5,727 bases of DNA, from assembly GCA_049509675.1 (NCBI GenBank), contig JBEKZQ010000410.1, positions 1-5,727 on the forward strand. Direction: 5' to 3'. The notes beneath the pieces are model-generated. The model made no database searches. It had not been told where the DNA came from and saw only the letters and a list, made by a program, of their open reading frames with translations. The translations under genes and the position numbers were made by a program. Within the stretch, counting starts at the first letter, position 1; the number at the start of each line of letters is the position of its first letter. The stretch comes from JBEKZQ01 sp049509675. GTDB taxonomy: Bacteria > Planctomycetota > Planctomycetia > Pirellulales > Thermoguttaceae. This document shows, in pieces, positions 1-5,083 of this stretch.

Positions 1-131
1 TCCGCCTCGGCCAAGGCGGCAGCCGCCTGTTGTTCCTGCCAGCGACGCTGGATCTCCCTGTCCACCATCTCGCCGAGACGATGAAGCTCACGAATGCTCA
101 TTTTGGGTAAACGATCTAGAAAAGCACCCAT
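1..131 (-). CDS. Hypothetical protein, N-terminal fragment cut by window edge
   Basis: Only the first 43 residues lie in the window; the gene continues past position 1. I chose the ATG at 129-131 because the minus strand carries a GGGAG Shine-Dalgarno-like stretch about 10 nt upstream. An in-frame ATG at 99-101 is a second candidate but lacks an obvious ribosome binding site. The fragment starts MGAFLDRLPKMSIRELHRLG, then becomes charged and Gln/Ala-rich (IQRRWQEQQAAAALAEA), which suggests a long amphipathic helix or coiled coil. No signal peptide or catalytic motif is visible. The start lies 29 nt after the stop of the membrane-protein gene at 161-706 on the same strand, so the two may be co-transcribed. 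I do not recognise the family. The reading frame is plausible but short, so confidence is moderate. Confidence 0.55.
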   Translation of the reverse strand, partial: MGAFLDRLPKMSIRELHRLGEMVDREIQRRWQEQQAAAALAEA

Positions 132-160
132 CGGATTATTGCTCCCGTATAAAACCAGTT

Positions 161-706
161 CTAGGCTGCCCGGCGGCGGATCGATTCCTCGGCGGGCGGC
201 TGCGTTTGCGGCGTCTGGAAGGCGCCCTGCTGCAGGCCATGGGCGAGGATCGGCGGCGCTTCGCGGCGCCTTGCGCGCCGGCCTCGCTGGCGGACCACGG
301 CCCATGCCAGCAAGCCGACGGCGGCGATCAGAGCGAGGATCGTCGCCACGGCGACGACTCGCGCCGCGGGGCCGATCGTGGCGGTCCCGCTCGGCCCCGC
401 GCCGGCGCGGGCTTTGACGGCGATGCCCGACTTGGCAAGCCCGCCTTTCGTTTCCTTCCCGCTACCGTCGTCCAGCGGTTTGAGGTACACGTCGGCCGGC
501 CGGTCCTCGACAGGCTTGCTGTCCCAGGCGCGCGGTGGCGACTGCACCGCGTTTGCCGGCAGGTAGATGCCGTCCTGATCGGGATCGACCGCATACCGTT
601 TTGCGTCGTAGGCCTGGCCGGCACTCGAGGTGCCGAGCCAGAAAGCGGCGGAGATCATGCCCGCCCACACTAACCTTGCGGAGTTGCTAGTACGCCATTT
701 GTCCAT
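161..706 (-). CDS. Hypothetical exported protein with one C-terminal transmembrane segment
   Basis: This is a 181-residue protein of unknown function. Residues 1-32 look like a Sec signal peptide: a short basic start, a hydrophobic core (LVWAGMISAAFWLG) and a likely cleavage site after AGQA (residue 32). A polar segment rich in Asp and Pro follows (about 33-115). Residues about 117-138 (VVAVATILALIAAVGLLAWAVV) form a clear transmembrane helix, followed at once by a strongly basic stretch (RQRGRRARRR). That pattern predicts an extracytoplasmic N-terminal part and a cytoplasmic tail of about 43 residues, rich in Gln and Pro. The frame extends upstream to a GTG at 724, but the ATG at 706 gives a better signal peptide and has a weak GGTG about 6 nt upstream. 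No enzymatic motif is seen. It may share a transcript with the gene starting at 131. The coding call is good; the function is unknown. Confidence 0.72.
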   Translation of the reverse strand: MDKWRTSNSARLVWAGMISAAFWLGTSSAGQAYDAKRYAVDPDQDGIYLPANAVQSPPRAWDSKPVEDRPADVYLKPLDDGSGKETKGGLAKSGIAVKARAGAGPSGTATIGPAARVVAVATILALIAAVGLLAWAVVRQRGRRARRREAPPILAHGLQQGAFQTPQTQPPAEESIRRRAA

Positions 707-707
707 G

Positions 708-839
708 TTAACACCATTTCGCACTTTGGACTTGAACTACGTTTTTTGCCGCTGGGGCGTCAGGCGGCCAGGCGTGCGGAGTGCCGCATCGCATGGTTTC
801 GGCCTGCGCAGAACGTTTCCGCGTCACGCGCGCGTTCAT
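708..839 (-). CDS. Possible 43-residue small ORF between two genes
   Basis: A minus-strand ATG at 837-839 opens a 43-residue frame ending with TAA at 708-710. It begins MNARVTRKRSAQAET and ends QSAKWC, is basic at the N-terminus and contains two cysteines. The fit to its neighbours is tight: its ATG comes 7 nt after the TGA of the 78-residue gene, and its stop lies 1 nt before the ATG of the exported-protein gene at 706. That spacing would suit translational coupling. Against it, I see no good Shine-Dalgarno sequence before the ATG (only an A run) and no recognisable family. It may be an ordinary intergenic spacer that happens to be open. Confidence 0.25.
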   Translation of the reverse strand: MNARVTRKRSAQAETMRCGTPHAWPPDAPAAKNVVQVQSAKWC

Positions 840-846
840 TTTTTTG

Positions 847-1083
847 TCAGGCCGCCTTGCGCGGCCCTTGCGATCTGGCCAGTCCCACGGCGCGGACGGG
901 CGCACCGGCGGCGCCGGTACGGCGGCGGTAGCTCTGGTCTCGATCTGTGGCCCGCCGCTTCGCGGATTCCGCCGACTCGTCCAGGAACTGAGCGCGGCGC
1001 TGCAGTTCGACGTCGATCGCCTCGCTGAGGTCATAGAGGTCCTGGTCGGCCAGTTGTAACAATTGTTTCAGGATCGCGTTCAT
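847..1083 (-). CDS. Small hypothetical protein (78 aa), helical N-terminus and basic tail
   Basis: This frame encodes 78 residues. The first 35 or so (starting MNAILKQLLQLADQDLYDLS) have a regular hydrophobic/acidic pattern expected for one or two amphipathic helices. The second half is basic and low-complexity (KRRATDRDQSYRRR, later ARSQGPRKAA) and probably disordered. The start is supported by GAGGAGT on the minus strand about 10 nt before the ATG, the clearest ribosome binding site among the unknown genes here. There is no signal peptide or catalytic motif. I recall similar short proteins with a QLxDQDLYDLSEAID-like N-terminus in planctomycete genomes, but cannot name a family. Its role could be protein or nucleic-acid binding, which is a guess. 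Confidence 0.65.
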   Translation of the reverse strand: MNAILKQLLQLADQDLYDLSEAIDVELQRRAQFLDESAESAKRRATDRDQSYRRRTGAAGAPVRAVGLARSQGPRKAA

Positions 1084-1104
1084 CGTTGGGATTACTCCTC
1101 GTGC

Positions 1105-1124
1105 GTGCCGGCCGCAACCGGCAC
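1105..1124. other. Short inverted repeat in the leader of the 78-aa gene
   Basis: GTGCCGG (1105-1111) and CCGGCAC (1118-1124) form a perfect 7-bp stem around a 6-nt loop. It lies about 20 nt upstream of the start of the 78-residue gene and 67 nt after the stop of the 139-residue gene. No T run follows, so it is not a classic intrinsic terminator. It could be a leader hairpin or chance in GC-rich DNA. Confidence 0.35.
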
Positions 1125-1191
1125 CGTTCGGTGATGCAAGGGTCTCGTGTTACCATCGGCGCACGTGGCCGGGCCGCCTTGCCTTCCAGCC

Positions 1192-1611
1192 CTAAGCCAC
1201 CAGGCGCCATGAGCGCTGCCCGTCGCTGCCCGGGATCGCCCGTCGAAAAAAACTCTCCCAGTCCGCGTCGTCGAGCGGTCCCAGCAGCAGCAGCGCGCCG
1301 CGGGTCCGCACGAACAATTCCAGTCCTGCGTGCATCCGTTCGGTATAGACGGTCGTGGCAGCGCTTCCCAAACAAGTTACTGCCTGACAAAAGGCTTCCA
1401 TCGCCTGTGCCTCGTCGGCGGTGGCATCCACCAGCACGCCGTCGGCGGCCTGGATCGCCGCGTGGATCTGGGGTCGCAGCCGTCCGAAACACGACTCGAC
1501 CGCACCGTGCTCATGCTTGCTGGCCCATCCGTTGACCTGCTGTACCAGAGAATCACTCGGGTAGAACAGCAAGATTCGCGGTCCGCTCAGATCGTGCGTG
1601 GTTTGACTCAA
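1192..1611 (-). CDS. Hypothetical protein resembling a degenerate response-regulator receiver domain
   Basis: This is a 139-residue protein. I start it at the TTG at 1609-1611 because AAAGGA sits 8-10 nt upstream on the minus strand. A longer frame reaches a GTG at 1770, but that extension is compositionally odd and has no supporting signal. The predicted pattern is alternating beta/alpha: strands at ILLFYP (13-18), GVLVDAT (58-64), ATTVYTE (85-91) and ALLLLGP (106-112), with helices between. The order and the last segment (LLLLGPLDDADWESFFRRAI) resemble the beta5-alpha5 end of receiver domains, which usually reads K-P-F-D. Here Gly replaces the conserved Lys. Asp62 is placed like the phospho-acceptor, while the acidic pair after strand 1 is reduced to Asp20. 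If this is a receiver fold, it is probably a pseudo-receiver without normal phosphorylation. No output domain is attached. The family assignment is inference from pattern only. Confidence 0.6.
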   Translation of the reverse strand: MSQTTHDLSGPRILLFYPSDSLVQQVNGWASKHEHGAVESCFGRLRPQIHAAIQAADGVLVDATADEAQAMEAFCQAVTCLGSAATTVYTERMHAGLELFVRTRGALLLLGPLDDADWESFFRRAIPGSDGQRSWRLVA

Positions 1612-1858
1612 AGCTCGTTTCCTTTCGGAAAGCGCTTCAAAGGGATCGGCTGTCCGACGCAAACGCGTCGAGCGACGCAGGTCATAAGGCAAGTGACGTG
1701 CCGAAGAGGCGGCCGCGGAAAAGAACAAGCCGAAGTGACCGCAGCAAAACACGTTACCACCGGCGACCACGATCGGCGATCAAGGTGAGCCGCATGGGCA
1801 TGGTCGCGCCTTGCGACCCACCCCCGGTCGCAAAGCGCGACTGTCGTACCCGGGAGAG

Positions 1859-1930
1859 CACGGGCAAGGCTGTGGCGGTGGGTGTCACTGGCTTGCCAGT
1901 GCTGCGGTGGTGCCACTGGCTTGCCAGTGC
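1859..1930. repeat. REP-like palindromic repeats, CACTGGC-TT-GCCAGTG type
   Basis: Two identical 16-bp palindromes, CACTGGCTTGCCAGTG, lie at 1886-1901 and 1914-1929, 28 bp apart start to start. The spacers share a similar G/T-rich sequence. A degenerate unit precedes them at 1859-1874 (CACGGGC, AA, GGCTGTG), also about 27 bp away, so this is a short tandem array of about 28-bp units. Each palindrome can form a 7-bp stem with a tiny loop. The same design recurs at 2055, 2264-2309 and 5035, which marks it as a dispersed family, not a local accident. Dispersed palindromes of this kind are often spread by REP-associated transposases; none is in the window. Confidence 0.75.
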
Positions 1931-2053
1931 CGTCTCTCGTCGGTTCTTACAGCGATGAGCCGCCAGAAACGTCTCCGCGCGCTGCTCGCCGAACATAGAA
2001 TCCGTTGGCACCACGGGAACAGCGATGATCGGCCGCAAGAGCCCTTCCGAACA

Positions 2054-2080
2054 GCACGGGCAAGCCCGTGGCACGCAGCG
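2054..2080. repeat. REP-like palindrome variant with compensatory base change
   Basis: CACGGGC (2055-2061) and GCCCGTG (2064-2070) form the same 7-2-7 palindrome as the CACTGGC family, with the fourth stem position changed from T:A to G:C on both arms. The following bases, GCACGCAGCG, match the sequence after the palindrome at 2272-2288, which supports membership of the same family. It lies directly left of the MITE-like element. Confidence 0.7.
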
Positions 2081-2087
2081 AGCTTAT

Positions 2088-2263
2088 CCCGGATTATTCA
2101 TAAAAATGTAGGGTGGGTCGAGCAAACCGCTGTACTGGTGGGGCTTCGGTCGCTTGCCGCCGGTCTGATTCGTTTGCCGGGTGCGGAGCAGAGTTTCGTC
2201 GGTTTGCGAGCCCCACCATAATGTTGCGCGACCTTGACCCACCCATTACATGAATAATCCGGG
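2088..2263. mobile_element. MITE-like element, 176 bp, with 14-bp terminal inverted repeats
   Basis: CCCGGATTATTCAT (2088-2101) is perfectly inverted as ATGAATAATCCGGG (2250-2263). Inside these ends the symmetry continues imperfectly: GGGTGGGTC at 2111-2119 pairs with GACCCACCC near 2236-2244, and GGTGGGGCT near 2137-2145 pairs with AGCCCCACC at 2209-2217. The whole element could fold into one long hairpin. It has no room for a transposase and no convincing ORF, so it would be non-autonomous. It sits among CACTGGC-type repeats, and the unit on its right lacks the first two bases of its palindrome, as if interrupted. I cannot identify a clear target-site duplication. The parent transposon family is unknown. 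Confidence 0.65.
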
Positions 2264-2330
2264 CTGGCGAAGCCAGTGGCACGCAGCGGAAACACTGGCG
2301 GAGCCAGTGGCACTCGCCAGTGGCACGCGG
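2264..2330. repeat. REP-like palindrome cluster, CACTGGC-GGA-GCCAGTG type
   Basis: Two units are clear: a truncated one, CTGGC (2264-2268), GAA, GCCAG (2272-2276), and a complete one, CACTGGC (2293-2299), GGA, GCCAGTG (2303-2309). They are linked by GGCACGCAGCGGAAA. A collapsed third copy follows around 2311-2327. The linker and palindrome recur in inverted orientation at about 5003-5051 (the reverse strand there reads CCGCACGGAAACACTGGC). Read on the minus strand, the complete hairpin lies about 80 nt after the activator's stop and is followed by TTTCC, so it could weakly terminate that transcript, but the T run is poor. Confidence 0.7.
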
Positions 2331-2389
2331 CGGAGGCACAGTAGCACTCAGCGCAGCGACCCCCCGCGCTACCCTTGGGAAGAGCGAAC

Positions 2390-3340
2390 TCAGGCGAGAT
2401 TGTGCCGCTTGAGCTTGCGGGCGAGCGTGGCGCGATGGATCTGCAACATCCGTGCGGCCTTGCGCTGGTTGAAGTCGGCCCGCTCCATGGCCGCCGCAAG
2501 GGCCTGATGTTCCAACTGCATCAAACTCATGCCGTCGAAGGCGGAAGAGAGGCTCAGCCGATCGGTCTCGCTGAGCAGCATCTCGATGAGCACTTCGGGC
2601 GGCAGCCCCGTAACGTAGAGTCGCTCGGCCCAGGCCGCCAGTTCGCGGATGTTGCCGGGCCAAGAGTAGCTGATCAGCAAGGCGCGGACCGCAGCGGGCA
2701 CCACCACCGCCGCGCGCTGATAGCGGGCGGCAAACCGCTGCGAAAAGTACTCCAACAGCAAAGGGATGTCCTCGACGCGCTCGCGCAGCGCGGGCAGCAC
2801 GATGCGGACAATGTTCAACCGATGGTACAGATCGCGGCGGAACTTCCCCTCCCGCACCATCTCCGCCAGGCAACGGTTGCTGCCGGCCAGGAATCGGGTG
2901 TCGACGTGGATCGGGATCGGCTTGCCAACCGGCATGACTTCCTGCTCCTGCAGGACGCGCAGCAGTTTGGCCTGCAAACAAAGCGGGAATTCGCAGATCT
3001 CATCCAGAAAGACCGTGCCGCCGTCGGCGGTGCGGATCACGCCCAGCATGGTCTGCTCGGCGCCGGTGAACGCGCCCCGCACGTGCCCGAAAAACTGGCT
3101 CTCAAACAGCGATTCGCTAATGCCGGCACAATTGACGGGTATCAAGGGCCGATCTCGGCGCCGGCTCTTCGCGCATAAACGACGCGCAATCAACTCCTTG
3201 CCGGTCCCGCTCTCCCCTTCGATAAGAACGCAGCAATCGCTGTCGGCCACGCGATCGACCAGTTGCAATACCTCGCGGATTGCCCTGGAAACGCCGATAA
3301 TGACGGGCACTCCATCAGTAGGTGAACCGGTCATACTCAT
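2390..3340 (-). CDS. Sigma-54-dependent transcriptional activator (AAA+ and Fis-type HTH, no sensory domain)
   Basis: This 316-residue protein is a bacterial enhancer-binding protein of the NtrC family, which uses ATP hydrolysis to open promoters held by sigma-54 RNA polymerase. Walker A GESGTGKE is at 42-49, the sigma-54-contacting GAFTGA loop at 89-94, Walker B GGTVFLDE at 107-114, the arginine-finger region FRRDLYHRLN at 167-176, and the sensor II region SWPGNIREL at 226-234. A Fis-type helix-turn-helix covers about 284-314 (NQRKAARMLQIHRATLARKL). Only about 10 residues precede the AAA+ domain, so the usual N-terminal receiver, PAS or GAF domain is absent, as in PspF-type activators. Small deviations include LAGSN at sensor I, where LAATN is usual. 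The start is the ATG at 3338-3340, preceded on the minus strand by GGGGGAGAACG with good spacing; a TTG at 3391 would add 17 unlikely residues. Its targets are not evident from the neighbours. Confidence 0.95.
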   Translation of the reverse strand: MSMTGSPTDGVPVIIGVSRAIREVLQLVDRVADSDCCVLIEGESGTGKELIARRLCAKSRRRDRPLIPVNCAGISESLFESQFFGHVRGAFTGAEQTMLGVIRTADGGTVFLDEICEFPLCLQAKLLRVLQEQEVMPVGKPIPIHVDTRFLAGSNRCLAEMVREGKFRRDLYHRLNIVRIVLPALRERVEDIPLLLEYFSQRFAARYQRAAVVVPAAVRALLISYSWPGNIRELAAWAERLYVTGLPPEVLIEMLLSETDRLSLSSAFDGMSLMQLEHQALAAAMERADFNQRKAARMLQIHRATLARKLKRHNLA

Positions 3341-3463
3341 GGTTCGTTCTCCCCCACACCTAGTGGTGCGAATCCCCAGAGGGAAAAACAACTGCTCCTG
3401 GGCAGCATGTTTTCGGCCTCTAGCGGCGTTTCAAATTGTGCGTCCGACGCGCTGCCTCACCGT

Positions 3464-3515
3464 GGGCCAAGCTTGGCCCTGTCAGATTTGCTCACACTGC
3501 CAGATTTACTCGCAT
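3464..3515. promoter_or_regulatory. Candidate operator: 16-bp palindrome next to a tandem 18-bp repeat
   Basis: GGGCCAAGCTTGGCCC (3464-3479) is a perfect palindrome. Directly beside it are two 18-bp direct repeats, TGTCAGATTTGCTCACAC (3480-3497) and TGCCAGATTTACTCGCAT (3498-3515), matching at 14 of 18 positions. They lie 124-175 bp upstream of the activator's start codon, a distance at which Fis-HTH activators or other regulators commonly bind. Which protein binds, if any, cannot be told from the sequence. I tested the area by eye for a -24/-12 (TGGC-N8-TTGC) promoter and found none with correct spacing. Confidence 0.4.
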
Positions 3516-3606
3516 ATCGCGAACAACGGTTTTTACCGTCAGCTTCAGCATAATCGATTTGGCCGTTTCGTCAACAGTGAAAAAATAAATAATACTGGGG
3601 CGGTAG

Positions 3607-3645
3607 TATAATAGAGTGCCATACCACCTATACGGGTCTATTATA
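3607..3645. promoter_or_regulatory. Inverted repeat with opposing TATAAT boxes
   Basis: TATAATAGA (3607-3615) is perfectly inverted as TCTATTATA (3637-3645), with a 21-nt centre. Each arm contains a perfect TATAAT hexamer, one per strand, so the site could hold opposing -10 boxes. The minus-strand one (3640-3645) would transcribe toward the activator with a leader of about 290 nt. No convincing -35 box lies 16-18 bp upstream of either. An alternative is that this is simply AT-rich repeat DNA. Confidence 0.3.
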
Positions 3646-3659
3646 GCCCTGCTACGTAC

Positions 3660-3818
3660 TGGTCTTGGGACTTGATTCTTAGGACTTGGCGAAGAACAGC
3701 TTGGCAGAATCCCGTAGGACGGATTGCTAATCCGTCCACGGTTCGGCGACGGATTAACAATCCGTCCTACGGCCAAATGCGGAAGTTATTCCTCGCCAGA
3801 TCCCAAGTTCCAAGACCA
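3660..3818. mobile_element. MITE-like composite repeat element, 159 bp, abutting mnmA
   Basis: The outer ends TGGTCTTGGGACTTG (3660-3674) and CAAGTTCCAAGACCA (3804-3818) are inverted repeats matching at 14 of 15 positions, with looser symmetry further in (GGACTTGGCG against CGCCAGATCC). Nested inside is a hairpin with 25-bp arms (3712-3736 and 3748-3772, one mismatch, 11-nt loop); each arm is itself a palindrome of GACGGATT and AATCCGTC. Such GGACGGATT palindromes are, as I recall, very abundant in planctomycete genomes. No transposase is encoded. The right end lies immediately before the last base of the mnmA stop codon, so the element forms the 3' untranslated region of mnmA. The nested hairpin could act as a transcript end or stabiliser. 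Confidence 0.6.
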
Positions 3819-4907
3819 CTACGATTCGATCCATCCGCCGCCCAGCAGGCGGTCGTCCTGGTAGCATACGGCGGCCTGCCCGGGGGCCACCGCGCGACAT
3901 GCTTGGTTGAAGCGGGCTCGGAAGCGGTTGCCGGGCAGAACTTCCACCATCGCGCCGACCGGCTCGCTACGGTAGCGGATCTTCACTTGGCAATGAAACG
4001 CTTCCCCCGGAGGGGTGGTAAGCCAGTTCACCTCGGCGGCCAAAAGTGCGTCCCGGTCGAGATCCTCCTTGTTTCCCACGACCACGCGGCGGCTTGCGGC
4101 CTCGATCCGCACCACGTAACGCGGTTCGCCAAAGGCCACGCCCAGGCCTTTTCGCTGTCCGATCGTAAAACGCTCGAAGCCGTCGTGCCGTCCCACGACC
4201 GTGCCATCGGTGGTGACGATTTCTCCGCCGGTCTCGCGACCATCGCGATGTTCGCGGACGAAACGTGCATGGTCCTGATCGGGGACGAAACAGATTTCCT
4301 GGCTATCGCGTTTCTGCGCGGTGCGAAGGCCCAGTTCGCCGGCCATGCGGCGAATCTCATCTTTGCGATAGGCGCCCAAGGGAAACAGCAGACGCGGCAG
4401 CAATTCCCGGCGAATACCCCAGAGCACGTAAGACTGGTCCTTGCTGCGATCGCCGCCGCGGAACAGGCCGACCTCGCCCGTGGACTCGCGGACCAGCCGG
4501 GCGTAATGGCCGGTGGCCACCAGTTCGGCGCCAACGCTGTCGGCATACTCGAACAAGCGGCCGAATTTCACCCAGGTGTTGCAGGCGATGCACGGGTTGG
4601 GCGTGCGTCCGGCCGAGTATTCGGCCACGAAATAGGCGACGATGCGATCGAAGTCCTGTTGCAGGTTGAGGGCATAAAAGGGGATTCCAAGCTGGTCGGC
4701 GACGCGGCGTGCGTCGGCCGCGTCGGCCGCACTGCAACAGCCCTGCTTCCGCCCCGCCGTGGGGCCGACCGCACAGGCAGGCGCGGCCTGCTGGCCGTGC
4801 CGCATGAACAGGCCGATCACCTCATGGCCTTCTTGCCGCAGCAGGGCCGCGGCGACGCTGCTATCGACGCCGCCGGACATGGCCACGATGATGCGGGACC
4901 GCTTCAC
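3819..4907 (-). CDS. mnmA: tRNA-specific 2-thiouridylase MnmA
   Basis: MnmA places sulfur at C2 of the wobble uridine U34 in tRNAs for Lys, Glu and Gln, using ATP to adenylate the base and a persulfide sulfur passed from a cysteine desulfurase relay; it acts in the cytoplasm. The protein has 362 residues, normal for the family. The PP-loop SGGVDSS is at 11-17, the catalytic Cys106 lies in TPNPCIACN (103-110 region), and the second cysteine, Cys206, is in SQEICFV. Other family signatures are ATGHYAR (131-137), KDQSYVLW (156-163) and TIGQRKGLGV (248-257); the C-terminal beta-barrel follows. Residues about 38-58 form an insertion with Cys45 and a Cys57-Cys58 pair. The start is GTG at 4905-4907; the next ATG (codon 10) would fall beside the PP-loop. 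No strong Shine-Dalgarno is seen. A possible -10 TATTCT lies at 4937-4942 on the minus strand. It diverges from prfB. Confidence 0.97.
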   Translation of the reverse strand: MKRSRIIVAMSGGVDSSVAAALLRQEGHEVIGLFMRHGQQAAPACAVGPTAGRKQGCCSAADAADARRVADQLGIPFYALNLQQDFDRIVAYFVAEYSAGRTPNPCIACNTWVKFGRLFEYADSVGAELVATGHYARLVRESTGEVGLFRGGDRSKDQSYVLWGIRRELLPRLLFPLGAYRKDEIRRMAGELGLRTAQKRDSQEICFVPDQDHARFVREHRDGRETGGEIVTTDGTVVGRHDGFERFTIGQRKGLGVAFGEPRYVVRIEAASRRVVVGNKEDLDRDALLAAEVNWLTTPPGEAFHCQVKIRYRSEPVGAMVEVLPGNRFRARFNQACRAVAPGQAAVCYQDDRLLGGGWIES

Positions 4908-5002
4908 GGCAAAAGGAGATCCTGGGGACGTGGAAAAGAATAACCTGCATTCTCCGGCAGCAGCCGGGCAGCGTCAACCGGCACGCCGCCGGCTTCGGCT
5001 GC

Positions 5003-5051
5003 CACAAGCCCCGCCAGTGTTTCCGTGCGGGTGCCACTGGCTCCGCCAGTG
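5003..5051. repeat. REP-like CACTGGC palindrome pair between mnmA and prfB
   Basis: CACTGGC (5035-5041), TCC, GCCAGTG (5045-5051) is a perfect palindrome identical to the reverse complement of the one at 2293-2309. A degenerate unit precedes it: CACAAGC (5003-5009), CCC, GCCAGTG (5013-5019). The linker TTTCCGTGCGGGTG corresponds to the linker of the 2264-2330 cluster in reverse. The repeat lies between two divergent genes, about 33 bp upstream of the prfB -10 box, and takes up part of the shared promoter region. Confidence 0.75.
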
Positions 5052-5083
5052 CTTCGACCACCCTCGCCATGCTCGCCGCCGGC

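Larger units (their letters stand above)
1612..2389. other. Gene-poor region with clustered repeats
   Basis: I find no convincing gene between the receiver-like gene and the sigma-54 activator. Open frames here have no ribosome binding site and run through palindromic repeats. The first part (1612-1857) contains little apart from a small hairpin, GGTCGC (1802-1807) pairing with GCGACC (1813-1818). The rest consists of CACTGGC-type palindromes at 1859-1930, 2054-2080 and 2264-2330, plus a MITE-like element at 2088-2263, each listed separately. The region separates the activator from the unknown minus-strand genes, so the two blocks are probably separate transcription units. Confidence 0.6.
3341..3659. 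other. Intergenic region upstream of the sigma-54 activator
   Basis: No gene is supported here. The stretch, particularly 3516-3645, is visibly more AT-rich than the rest of the window. It contains a 16-bp palindrome, a tandem 18-bp repeat, a small hairpin ACGGT (3526-3530), TTTT, ACCGT (3535-3539), and an inverted repeat containing TATAAT on both strands. A minus-strand open frame through 3492-3776 is mostly translated repeat DNA and is not a credible gene. The position suggests it holds the control region of the activator. Confidence 0.5.

Noticed and set aside
1859..1930. CRISPR array
   Set aside because: The repeats are short palindromes with nearly identical G/T-rich spacers, only two or three units, and no cas genes. 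This does not fit a CRISPR.
2094..2981. Minus-strand open frame of 295 codons overlapping the activator and the MITE-like element
   Set aside because: It lies in another frame of the activator gene and then runs through repeat DNA. The translation is Arg/Ala/Gly-rich with no domain.
3471..3520. Sigma-54 -24/-12 promoter (TGG...TTTGC and reverse-strand TGGCAGTGTGAGC)
   Set aside because: The GG and GC elements are 13 and 8 bases apart on the two strands, while the promoter needs 10.
3492..3776. Minus-strand open frame of 94 codons upstream of the activator
   Set aside because: Its N-terminal half is the GGACGGATT palindrome translated as repeats of the GRIxNPS type, and the rest is AT-rich spacer with operator-like repeats. 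No ribosome binding site is seen.
3672..4943. Long plus-strand open frame of 423 codons opposite mnmA
   Set aside because: It is the antisense shadow of mnmA, whose minus-strand product has all family motifs.
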